From assembly GCA_964554215.1 (NCBI GenBank), contig CAZKND010000052.1, forward strand, positions 1-8,914: a stretch of 8,914 nt of DNA, in the 5' to 3' direction. The position numbers and the translations under genes are program-made. The stretch comes from CAYLJV01 sp964554215. GTDB lineage: Archaea; Hadarchaeota; Hadarchaeia; Hadarchaeales; JAGGTB01. Every line of letters begins with the position of its first letter. The stretch's first letter is position 1. The notes under the pieces were generated by a model that worked only from the letters and a program-made list of their open reading frames with translations, ran no database searches and was not told the DNA's origin. Of the stretch, positions 1 through 5,834 are shown piece by piece.

Positions 1-1160
1 TTGACGAGTTCGACTCCGATCATCATACCTTTCCCTCTGACGTCTCCGATGAGTTCGTGATCTTCTTTCATTTTTTCGAGTTTCTTCTTCAAGAACTTGC
101 CTTTGCTTGAAGCTTTTTCCAACAAGTTCTCTTTTTCGATCAGTTCTAAACTGGCTATCGCTGCGGCACATCCGAGCAGGTTGCCTCCGAACGTGCTTGC
201 ATGGGAGTCAGGCTCCCAGTCCATGACATCTTCTCTGGCGACCATGGATCCTATTGGTGCAACTCCTCCGGACAGGGCCTTCGCCGTTGTAACTACGTCG
301 GGTTCTACGTCCCAGTGTTCTATCGAGTACATTTTTCCCGTCCGTCCGAGACCTGCTTGGATCTCGTCTGAGATGAAGAGCCAGTCGTTTTCTTCGCAGA
401 TCTCTTTGACCATGGGATAGTATTCAGGTGGAGGTGATATATAGCCCGAGTTTCCTTGGATGGGTTCGACTATCAAGGCCGCTACGTCTTCCGGCGGTAT
501 CTCTTTCCTGGTGGCTTTTCTGATGTATTCTACGCATTGGAAGTCGCAGTCGGGGTATTCGGAATTGTATGGGCATCGGTAACAGTAAGGGTAAGGCATG
601 AAGTCTACTTCAGGTACGAGGGGTGCGAAGTGTTTTCTGTGTTGGGCTTTGCCGGATGATAGGCTTAGGGCGCCCATCGTCCTTCCGTGAAATGCTCCTC
701 GGTAGGAAATCATCTTGGGTTTTTGTGTGTGCCATCTTGCGAGTTTGAAAGATGCTTCGACCGCTTCGGCTCCCGAGTTGGCGAAGAATGCTTCTTTCGG
801 GAAGTCTCCTGGAACCGTTTTGCAGAGTTTGTCCGCGAGTTCTATCTGGAGGTCGAAATAATAATGAGTTCCGGCGAAGTGGGACATCTTGTCCATTTGT
901 TCCTTCACTTTGTCGACGATGTATGGGTGGCGGTGTCCGAAGTTCAGGACGAACATTCCGGACGAGAAGTCGAGAAAAACGTTCCCGTCGGGGTCTTTCA
1001 CGAAGGAGCCCCATCCTTCTTCCCCTACTAATGGTTCTGACCGGGTGTATGATGATGATATGACTTCGTCATCTTTCCGTATTATGTCTTGAGATTCTTC
1101 TCCAGGTACGTCACCTTCGACCTTTGGCCAATCTTTTACCCAGTCTGGCTTGTCGTTCAC
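1..1160 (-). CDS. Class III (ornithine/4-aminobutyrate-type) PLP aminotransferase, C-terminus cut by window edge
   Basis: This is a pyridoxal-phosphate enzyme that moves an amino group between an amino acid and an oxo-acid in the cytoplasm. 386 residues are visible and perhaps 50-70 are missing. Fold-type I landmarks are NSGAEAVEA (128-136), AFHGRTMGALS (156-166), the PLP-nitrogen aspartate D265 in ISDEIQAGLGRTG, the Schiff-base lysine K294 in TTAKALSGG, and the phosphate-binding STFGGN (322-327). A Cys-rich insert, CYRC...C...C (C193, C196, C205, C209), is characteristic, as I recall, of the archaeal ornithine/4-aminobutyrate-like branch, some members of which are amino-acid racemases. The start is GTG at 1160-1158: AAAGAGGT lies 6 bases upstream and an in-frame TAA follows just beyond it, so no longer start exists. 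Substrate cannot be read from sequence; ornithine, GABA, or broad aminotransferase/racemase activity are all possible. The gene is divergent from the ABC operon and has higher GC (about 55% in a hand-counted 120-base sample). Confidence 0.93.
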   Translation of the reverse strand, partial: MNDKPDWVKDWPKVEGDVPGEESQDIIRKDDEVISSSYTRSEPLVGEEGWGSFVKDPDGNVFLDFSSGMFVLNFGHRHPYIVDKVKEQMDKMSHFAGTHYYFDLQIELADKLCKTVPGDFPKEAFFANSGAEAVEASFKLARWHTQKPKMISYRGAFHGRTMGALSLSSGKAQHRKHFAPLVPEVDFMPYPYCYRCPYNSEYPDCDFQCVEYIRKATRKEIPPEDVAALIVEPIQGNSGYISPPPEYYPMVKEICEENDWLFISDEIQAGLGRTGKMYSIEHWDVEPDVVTTAKALSGGVAPIGSMVAREDVMDWEPDSHASTFGGNLLGCAAAIASLELIEKENLLEKASSKGKFLKKKLEKMKEDHELIGDVRGKGMMIGVELV

Positions 1161-1200
1161 TGTTTTACCTCTTTAACAAAAAAAAGGATATAATGTAATA

Positions 1201-1208
1201 CTATAAAT
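1201..1208 (-). promoter_or_regulatory. Probable TATA box of the aminotransferase gene
   Basis: On the minus strand this reads ATTTATAG. A start site about 26 bases downstream falls near 1178, leaving a short leader that contains the Shine-Dalgarno AAAGAGGT (1167-1174). A second AT-rich candidate at 1187-1196 would start transcription inside the Shine-Dalgarno, so it fits less well. This is inference from spacing only. Confidence 0.45.
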
Positions 1209-1386
1209 GATTTATGAAAATTACCGCTTTTAGGTGTAGATTGGAATGTTTTTATTTGGATGTTTCTCTTTTTAGAGTGCTTTGATGCTTTTCATAGTTG
1301 AAAGGAGATTAGTTTCATCCTCTTATGTATATAATTATATTTTTAGGTTTGGTTTTGGCTCCTCAAGTCAATTGTTAAATCTTTTT

Positions 1387-1402
1387 AGTTTCATACGAAA
1401 CT
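1387..1402. promoter_or_regulatory. Palindromic operator candidate 1, probable MarR site
   Basis: AGTTTCATACGAAACT is an inverted repeat with perfect 6-base arms and a 4-base centre. It sits immediately upstream of the TATA-like stretch of the ABC operon. A related copy follows 29 bases later. The size and symmetry suit a winged-helix dimer such as the MarR protein encoded third in the operon. Assignment to that protein is inference. Confidence 0.65.
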
Positions 1403-1415
1403 TTTTATTAAAAAA
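1403..1415 (+). promoter_or_regulatory. TATA box of the ABC-exporter/marR operon
   Basis: TTTTATTAAAAAA lies between the two palindromes. A centre near 1409 puts the start of transcription near 1435, only about 8 bases before the ATG at 1443, so the mRNA would be almost leaderless. That agrees with the weak Shine-Dalgarno in front of the first gene. Repressor on either palindrome would block TBP/TFB or polymerase. Confidence 0.5.
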
Positions 1416-1431
1416 AGTTTCAACTCAAACT
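1416..1431. promoter_or_regulatory. Palindromic operator candidate 2, probable MarR site
   Basis: AGTTTCAACTCAAACT has the same AGTTTC left half as candidate 1 and a right half differing by one base (CAAACT for GAAACT). It lies between the TATA box and the predicted start of transcription. A looser relative (TTTCA-TAGT-TGAAA, about 1291-1304) and a lone AGTTTCAT half-site (1311-1318) lie farther upstream. Confidence 0.6.
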
Positions 1432-1442
1432 AGTGGAAAAAG

Positions 1443-2492
1443 ATGAATGATATGGTAAATAAAAATTCTTCAAGAGAGGGTGGGGAAAACTTTGGTCACT
1501 CGATTGAGGCTCAAAACATAGGTCTTACTTACAGTGACGGAACGGAAGCTGTAAAAGATATTTCTTTAAAGGTCCCTAAAGGTGAATTCTTTGGATTTTT
1601 AGGTCCTAATGGTGCTGGAAAAACTACTTTTATCAAAATTCTGGTGACTTTGATGAATCCTACTCAAGGAAATTTAAGGGTTAATGGCTTTGATCTCGGA
1701 GAGAATCCTCAAGCTATTCGAGAATCTATTGGATATATGGGTCAGGAGACCAGAATCGATGAAGATCTGACTGCTTGGGAAAATATTCGATTCTTTTGTG
1801 AAGCTTACGGCGTGCCAAAGGAAAAGTGGGAAACAAGGATTGAGGATTTGCTAGAGTTGGTTGGGCTTTTAGATGTGGCGGATAAAAAGGCTGGAGATTT
1901 TTCCGGAGGAATGAAGAAGCGACTAGATGCTGCTATGACTCTTGTTCATGAGCCCCCTCTGATTTTTTTGGACGAACCTACTACAGGTCTCGACCCAAAG
2001 TCCAGAAAAAAGTTGTGGGAATATTTTCAAGAGATAAATGATAGAGGGAGAACGATTTTTCTCACTACACAGTACCTTGAAGAGGCAGACCAACTCTGCG
2101 ATCGAGTTGCAGTTATTCAAGATGGTGAGATAATAACTGAAGGTTCGCCTACGGAATTGAAAGATGAGGTAGGAGGACGGGTTTTAGAGATAAAGATAGA
2201 TGGTGAGAAAGGGTCTATCGAGAAAGCGGAAAGTTTGATTCGCGATACATGTGAATTTGATGATGATGCTTCATTGAAAGCAAATGAAGAGGGCATTACA
2301 ATAGGTTCTAGAGATGTTCTTGAGATCGGGACTGATATATTATTAAAATTAAGAGATTCGGGATTTGATATCAAGGAATTTGATATTCATGAACCCACTC
2401 TCGATGATGTGTTTATGGCCATTACAGGAGAAAGAGCTAGTGATGGCGATGAGATTGCAGAGGATGAGATAAAATCTGGTTTGGAGGGATAA
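1443..2492 (+). CDS. ABC transporter ATP-binding protein, DrrA (daunorubicin-resistance) type
   Basis: This is the cytoplasmic ATPase that powers the membrane permease encoded next, most likely for drug or lipophilic-compound export. Motifs in order are Walker A GPNGAGKTT (54-62), Q-loop Q101, signature FSGGM (153-157), Walker B LIFLDEP (173-179), D-loop TGLD (181-184), and LTTQYLEEAD (207-216), in which glutamine Q210 replaces the usual H-loop histidine. That substitution and the C-terminal LDDVFMAITG (320-329) are known marks of the DrrA subfamily. The 349 residues exceed a bare ATPase domain because of the C-terminal regulatory region and an acidic tail. ATG 1443 is chosen, but the fourth residue is also Met (1452) and could be the start. 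The gene is the first of three, with its stop 1 base before the permease start. GC is low (about 39% in 1441-1560). Confidence 0.95.
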   Translation: MNDMVNKNSSREGGENFGHSIEAQNIGLTYSDGTEAVKDISLKVPKGEFFGFLGPNGAGKTTFIKILVTLMNPTQGNLRVNGFDLGENPQAIRESIGYMGQETRIDEDLTAWENIRFFCEAYGVPKEKWETRIEDLLELVGLLDVADKKAGDFSGGMKKRLDAAMTLVHEPPLIFLDEPTTGLDPKSRKKLWEYFQEINDRGRTIFLTTQYLEEADQLCDRVAVIQDGEIITEGSPTELKDEVGGRVLEIKIDGEKGSIEKAESLIRDTCEFDDDASLKANEEGITIGSRDVLEIGTDILLKLRDSGFDIKEFDIHEPTLDDVFMAITGERASDGDEIAEDEIKSGLEG

Positions 2493-2493
2493 T

Positions 2494-3384
2494 ATGTCAA
2501 ATTTGGATGATAAAAATTTAGATTCTAAAACTCAGGAAGGCATTAAGAGAGCAAGTAATTCTTTCTTTGGTGATGTTTCAGCTAGTTTCAAAAGGTGGCT
2601 TTTGAAGTTCATCCGGAGCCCTCACGTTATTGCTATGAACCTTCTTCAACCTGTCTTGTTCCTATTCCTGTTTTCACAAATTTTTGGAGGGGTTGTCGGT
2701 GGACCAATGAGTGCGTTTTTAGGTGAGTCTGTTGACTATATTACTTTTCTATTGCCGGCTATAGCTATTCAGGTGGCGATGATGACGGGCCAGGGCAGTG
2801 GTATTGGTCTTGTGCAGGATATTGATGAAGGACTTTTTGAAAAGGTGATGGTTTCTCCTATGGGTACCACGGGTGTTTTTTTGGGTAAGACTCTTTCAGA
2901 ACTTATCCGTATAGCAATTCAGATAGGTATTATTTTGGGCCTAGGTGTCCTTCTTGGAGCAGAGATAGCAACCGGTATTGCTGGTGTTTTTGGAGTTATT
3001 CTTATTGGCATGCTTTTCTCGCTGATATTTGTTTCTTTGACCACTGCGATTGCAATGTTTACTAAGGATCAAGAGGCCATGATATCCATTGTTACTCCAA
3101 TTGTCTTTCCACTTTTGTTCCTTTCCAGTGCTTTCCTGCCTTTGGAATCGCTTCCGTCCTGGGTTCAAACTTTTGCAACTTTCAATCCTGTCACTTACGG
3201 GGTTGACGCTGCCAGATCTATTGTTTTAGGTGAGAATGTGATGACTGTGATTGAGGTGAGTAGTTTTTCAGGGATTTGGAATACAATCATCCCTGCTATT
3301 TTGGTCTTGTTAGCGTTTGCGTTTGTTTTGGGAGGTTTTGCAGTGTTTGCGATTCAGAGGGGAACGAGTTCGGAAGTAGAATAG
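2494..3384 (+). CDS. ABC-2 type transporter permease, DrrB-like
   Basis: This is the membrane half of the exporter and is expected to form the translocation path driven by the upstream ATPase. Six hydrophobic segments are visible, at roughly 44-64, 83-103, 128-154, 162-189, 196-216 and 264-287, after a polar N-terminus of about 40 residues. The stretch EGLFEKVMVSPMG (112-124) between segments 2 and 3 and NPVTYGVDAAR (231-241) before the last segment are typical of the ABC-2/DrrB family. Length (296 residues) is normal for a half-size permease. The ATG is supported by GGAGGG at 2483-2488, inside the end of the ATPase gene, 5 bases away, so translation of the two genes is probably coupled. Substrate is unknown: antibiotic, lipid and polysaccharide exporters share this architecture, and the DrrA-like ATPase plus MarR favour a drug-like compound. 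Confidence 0.93.
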   Translation: MSNLDDKNLDSKTQEGIKRASNSFFGDVSASFKRWLLKFIRSPHVIAMNLLQPVLFLFLFSQIFGGVVGGPMSAFLGESVDYITFLLPAIAIQVAMMTGQGSGIGLVQDIDEGLFEKVMVSPMGTTGVFLGKTLSELIRIAIQIGIILGLGVLLGAEIATGIAGVFGVILIGMLFSLIFVSLTTAIAMFTKDQEAMISIVTPIVFPLLFLSSAFLPLESLPSWVQTFATFNPVTYGVDAARSIVLGENVMTVIEVSSFSGIWNTIIPAILVLLAFAFVLGGFAVFAIQRGTSSEVE

Positions 3385-3415
3385 TGAAGATTTTGAGATA
3401 ATGTGGTGATTTTAG

Positions 3416-3844
3416 ATGAGTAATGATTCTGAAATATTCAATCTATTTCATAGGGTGTACAAGGAGCTGATTTTGAATATTAAGTCTATGGCGGAGCCTT
3501 ATGAGTTCAATAGGGGTGAGTTGCCGATTCTGGCAAGGTTGATAAAAGGGGGAGATGGTGTTACTCAGAAGAAGTTGCTGGAGGATCTTCCGATTTCTAA
3601 ATCTACGATGTCCAAGGTAATTACCAATCTTGTTGATAAGGGGTATATCAGGAAGGAGAAGGATCCGGAGGATAAGAGGGCCACTAAGATTTTTCTTACT
3701 GAGGAGGCTGGTAGGGCGGAGGAGAAGATTAGAGAGATTGATGGTGAAGTTGAGAGAAAAATGTTACAGGGCTTGGACGATGGTGAGAGGAAAGAGCTAA
3801 GGGAATATTTGAAAAAATTATTTGAAAATCTTGAGATGGATTAA
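3416..3844 (+). CDS. MarR-family winged-helix transcriptional regulator
   Basis: This is a dimeric DNA-binding repressor that typically lets go of its operator when it binds a small lipophilic or phenolic ligand. The 142 residues match the family. An N-terminal helical dimerisation region (about 1-45) is followed by a winged helix: VTQKKLLEDLPISKSTMSKVI (49-69), recognition helix ending NLVDKGYIRK, and the wing DPEDKRATKIFLT (83-95), which carries the conserved D-x-R pattern (D86, R88). A final helix (about 97-140) completes the dimer interface. It is the last gene of the export operon, 31 bases after the permease. The ATG is supported by GGTGA (3405-3409) 6 bases upstream. It probably controls its own operon through the palindromes at 1387-1431. 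That link is inferred from position and symmetry. Confidence 0.93.
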   Translation: MSNDSEIFNLFHRVYKELILNIKSMAEPYEFNRGELPILARLIKGGDGVTQKKLLEDLPISKSTMSKVITNLVDKGYIRKEKDPEDKRATKIFLTEEAGRAEEKIREIDGEVERKMLQGLDDGERKELREYLKKLFENLEMD

Positions 3845-3923
3845 AAAGTTTTGAAGTTCTTTAAGTGGTTTTTAAAGATGACCATACAGGACAAAATCTC
3901 ACATTTAAGCTTGTTCTGACATT

Positions 3924-3943
3924 CCTTTTAAATCATTTATATG
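3924..3943 (+). promoter_or_regulatory. Promoter region of nnr, two TATA-like boxes
   Basis: The 133-base gap between marR and nnr holds two candidate boxes, CCTTTTAAATC (3924-3934) and ATTTATATG (3935-3943). They would start transcription near 3955 or 3965. The first leaves a leader with the Shine-Dalgarno GAGGGAG (3964-3970) intact and so is the better candidate. A short T-run at 3869-3873 could end the preceding operon, but it is weak. An 8-base palindrome TACATGTA sits at 3951-3958. Confidence 0.4.
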
Positions 3944-3977
3944 ACATAAGTACATGTAGATATGAGGGAGTATTTTT

Positions 3978-5495
3978 ATGATATCTTTGGATAGAATGGA
4001 TGCTGTGGACATCAATTCTGCTTGGAGAGGTGTTCCACCCCGAGTTTTAATGGAAAATGCTGGAGCAAACCTCGTTAGAGAGTTAGAGAAGAGAAAAAGT
4101 CCGGAGAAAAAGGCATTGATTTATGCAGGTACCGGAAACAACGGTGGAGACGGTTTTGTCGCGGCCAGACACTTGATAAATCGAGGGGTAGACGTTGACA
4201 TTATCCTTTTGGGAAGACCGGAAAATATCAGCACTTCTCACGCCAGGGAGAATTGGGAAGTCTTGAGACAGATGGACGATTCGGTCGATATCCACAAGAT
4301 TCGCGATTCTAAACAGTTCAGAGACTTAGAAGTGGACGATTCCGACGTCGCTATGGACGCGATGCTCGGAACCGGGATCACAGGAGCTCCTAGAGAACCT
4401 GTATCCACCGCGATTAGGGACTTCAACGAGAGAGGAGGTTACAAGATAGCGGTCGACGTCCCCACAGGTGTCAACCCTGAAACTGGTGAACCCCACGAAC
4501 GTGCCTCCAGATGTGATCTCACTGTTACTTTTCACGATAACAAGCCCGGCATAGACCAGGCGCCGGAAGAATACACTGGCGAAGTCGTACCCGTGGATAT
4601 AGGTACGCCGAGGACGGCCTACAAGAGGACGGGGCCTGGAGATGTGAAGTTGGCCGAGACTGTCCGTCCCGAAGCGTCTCATAAGGGCCAGAATGGAAGG
4701 GTTTTGATCATCGGTGGAGGTTCGAAGTATGCGGGTGCTCCGGCTCTGGCGGGGTTGTCGGCTTTGAGGACGGGTGTTGATCTGGTGACTTTGGCGGTCC
4801 CTTCCCGTGCTGCGAGTGTGGTGAATTCGTTTTCTCCTGATCTGATCACTCACGATCTGCCTGGCGATGATTTGTCGCCTGAGGCTTTGGACGAGTTGGA
4901 GGGTTTGGTGGCGAAGTCTTCGGCCGTGATCATGGGTCCTGGTCTGGGCACTGAGCGCGATACTCGGAGGGCTGTGGTGGAGTTGTTGGACATGTTGATC
5001 GAGGGTTATCCTGAGAAGCCGGTCTTGTTGGATGCTGACGGTTTGAAGATCGCCGCTGATAGGCGTGATTTGTTGGGCGAGGGCAGTTTTGTCCTGACTC
5101 CGCATTCCGGCGAGTTCGAGACCTTTGCAGGGTCGACGCTTTCGGATGGTCGTGATGATAAAGTCAACGAAGTCTCCAAGACTGCGAGTGAGACTAATAC
5201 TCACATCGTTTTGAAAGGCCCTGTCGATATCGTTTCGGATCCGGATGATGGGCATCTGTTGAACGATACGGGGAATCCTGGCATGACTGTCGGCGGTACT
5301 GGCGATGTTCTTTCGGGCGTGATCGGCGGTTTTCTGTCTCGCGGTGCTGAGCCGTTCCATGCTAGCTCTGCCGGAGTGTTTTTGACCGGTCTGGCGGGTG
5401 ATCTGTGTGAGGAGGAGAAGGGTTATGGTTTTACGGCATCAGATGTAAAAGAGAAGATACCAATTGCTTTATCAGAAGCAAAGGAATATTGGTGA
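3978..5495 (+). CDS. nnr: Bifunctional NAD(P)H-hydrate epimerase / ADP(ATP)-dependent NAD(P)H-hydrate dehydratase
   Basis: This is a metabolite-repair enzyme. Its N-terminal domain (about 1-215, YjeF_N) interconverts R- and S-NAD(P)HX. Its C-terminal ribokinase-like domain (about 228-505) dehydrates S-NAD(P)HX back to NAD(P)H using a nucleotide. Epimerase marks are AGTGNNGGDG (50-59), DAMLGTG (127-133) and VDVPTG (159-164). Dehydratase marks are GGGSKYAGAPALA (246-258), MGPGLG (319-324), LDADGLK (351-357), LTPHSGEF (373-380) and the NPGMTVGGTGDVLSG loop (433-447) with catalytic-base candidate D443. The 505 residues fit the fused bacterial/archaeal form. ATG 3978 has GAGGGAG 7 bases upstream. 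Base composition changes sharply near the domain junction (about 4690), and again near 5430: A falls from 33/120 in 4141-4260 to 15/120 in 4861-4980. rpl40e follows 6 bases after the stop, probably in one transcript. Confidence 0.96.
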   Translation: MISLDRMDAVDINSAWRGVPPRVLMENAGANLVRELEKRKSPEKKALIYAGTGNNGGDGFVAARHLINRGVDVDIILLGRPENISTSHARENWEVLRQMDDSVDIHKIRDSKQFRDLEVDDSDVAMDAMLGTGITGAPREPVSTAIRDFNERGGYKIAVDVPTGVNPETGEPHERASRCDLTVTFHDNKPGIDQAPEEYTGEVVPVDIGTPRTAYKRTGPGDVKLAETVRPEASHKGQNGRVLIIGGGSKYAGAPALAGLSALRTGVDLVTLAVPSRAASVVNSFSPDLITHDLPGDDLSPEALDELEGLVAKSSAVIMGPGLGTERDTRRAVVELLDMLIEGYPEKPVLLDADGLKIAADRRDLLGEGSFVLTPHSGEFETFAGSTLSDGRDDKVNEVSKTASETNTHIVLKGPVDIVSDPDDGHLLNDTGNPGMTVGGTGDVLSGVIGGFLSRGAEPFHASSAGVFLTGLAGDLCEEEKGYGFTASDVKEKIPIALSEAKEYW

Positions 5496-5501
5496 GAAAC
5501 A

Positions 5502-5648
5502 ATGGCAAAATTCGAAGAAGCTGAAGAAAGGTTGTTCGATAAGAAGATCTGCATGCGGTGCAATGCTCGAAATCCTTCGAACGCTACGCTTTGCAGAAAG
5601 TGTGGCTACGACCGCTTGAGGAAGAAGTCCAGAGAGCCTAGAGGATAG
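5502..5648 (+). CDS. rpl40e: Large-subunit ribosomal protein eL40 (L40e)
   Basis: This is a 48-residue zinc-ribbon protein of the archaeal/eukaryotic 50S/60S subunit; in eukaryotes it is made as a ubiquitin fusion, in archaea alone. The sequence begins MAKFEEAEERLFDKKICMRC. It has the four zinc ligands C17, C20, C31 and C34 (CxxC-x10-CxxC) and a basic C-terminus. The length is normal for archaea. The Shine-Dalgarno GGTGA (5491-5495) contains the TGA stop of nnr and lies 6 bases before the ATG, so a ribosome ending nnr covers this start. No separate promoter is obvious, which suggests cotranscription with nnr. A hairpin with a T-rich loop begins at the stop codon. Confidence 0.95.
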   Translation: MAKFEEAEERLFDKKICMRCNARNPSNATLCRKCGYDRLRKKSREPRG

Positions 5649-5664
5649 TTCCTTTTTTGGAACT
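5647..5664 (+). terminator. Small stem with T6 loop after rpl40e
   Basis: AGTTCC-TTTTTT-GGAACT is a perfect 6-base stem with a six-T loop that begins inside the rpl40e stop codon. In archaea the T-run alone can terminate transcription, and the hairpin may also protect the mRNA end. A further T-run follows near 5687-5691. It would end the nnr-rpl40e transcript. Confidence 0.55.
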
Positions 5665-5800
5665 GGTTCTCTTCTAAAGGTCAGGATTTTTCAGGGCAAT
5701 TGAATCTCTAGCCTATTTTTCGATTCAGGTTCTCTATTTTGGTTTGTTTTGCATTTCATTTTCGGATAGAGGTTCGACAGTGTGCTGATTGTAAGTATTG

Positions 5801-5812
5801 ATAAGTTATAGA
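5801..5812 (+). promoter_or_regulatory. TATA-like box of the duplicated Cys4 gene, predicts a leaderless mRNA
   Basis: ATAAGTTATAGA, centred near 5808, predicts a start of transcription at about 5834, essentially on the ATG at 5835. No Shine-Dalgarno precedes that ATG, which fits a leaderless transcript. The rest of 5649-5800 shows the rpl40e terminator and otherwise nothing I recognise. Confidence 0.45.
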
Positions 5813-5834
5813 TGAGTAATGTTTTATTGAGTAC

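Noticed and set aside
97..420. Plus-strand frame of 107 codons
   Set aside because: Lies antisense to the PLP-binding part of the aminotransferase and has no recognisable content.
610..1063. Several open frames on both strands within the aminotransferase region
   Set aside because: All are out of frame with the continuous aminotransferase frame running from GTG 1160 to the window edge.
1161..1442. CRISPR-like or mobile-element repeats in the divergent intergenic region
   Set aside because: The only repeats are the two short operator-like palindromes and loose relatives; there are no regularly spaced repeats, terminal inverted repeats or target duplications.
4326..5360. Minus-strand open frame of 344 codons opposite nnr
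   Set aside because: It is antisense to a strongly recognisable bifunctional enzyme, is Arg/Ser/Gln-rich without domain motifs, and arises from the codon bias of nnr.
5701..5727. Inverted repeat TGAATC...GATTCA
   Set aside because: Six-base arms separated by 15 bases in AT-rich sequence are likely by chance, and the site is not placed on a promoter.
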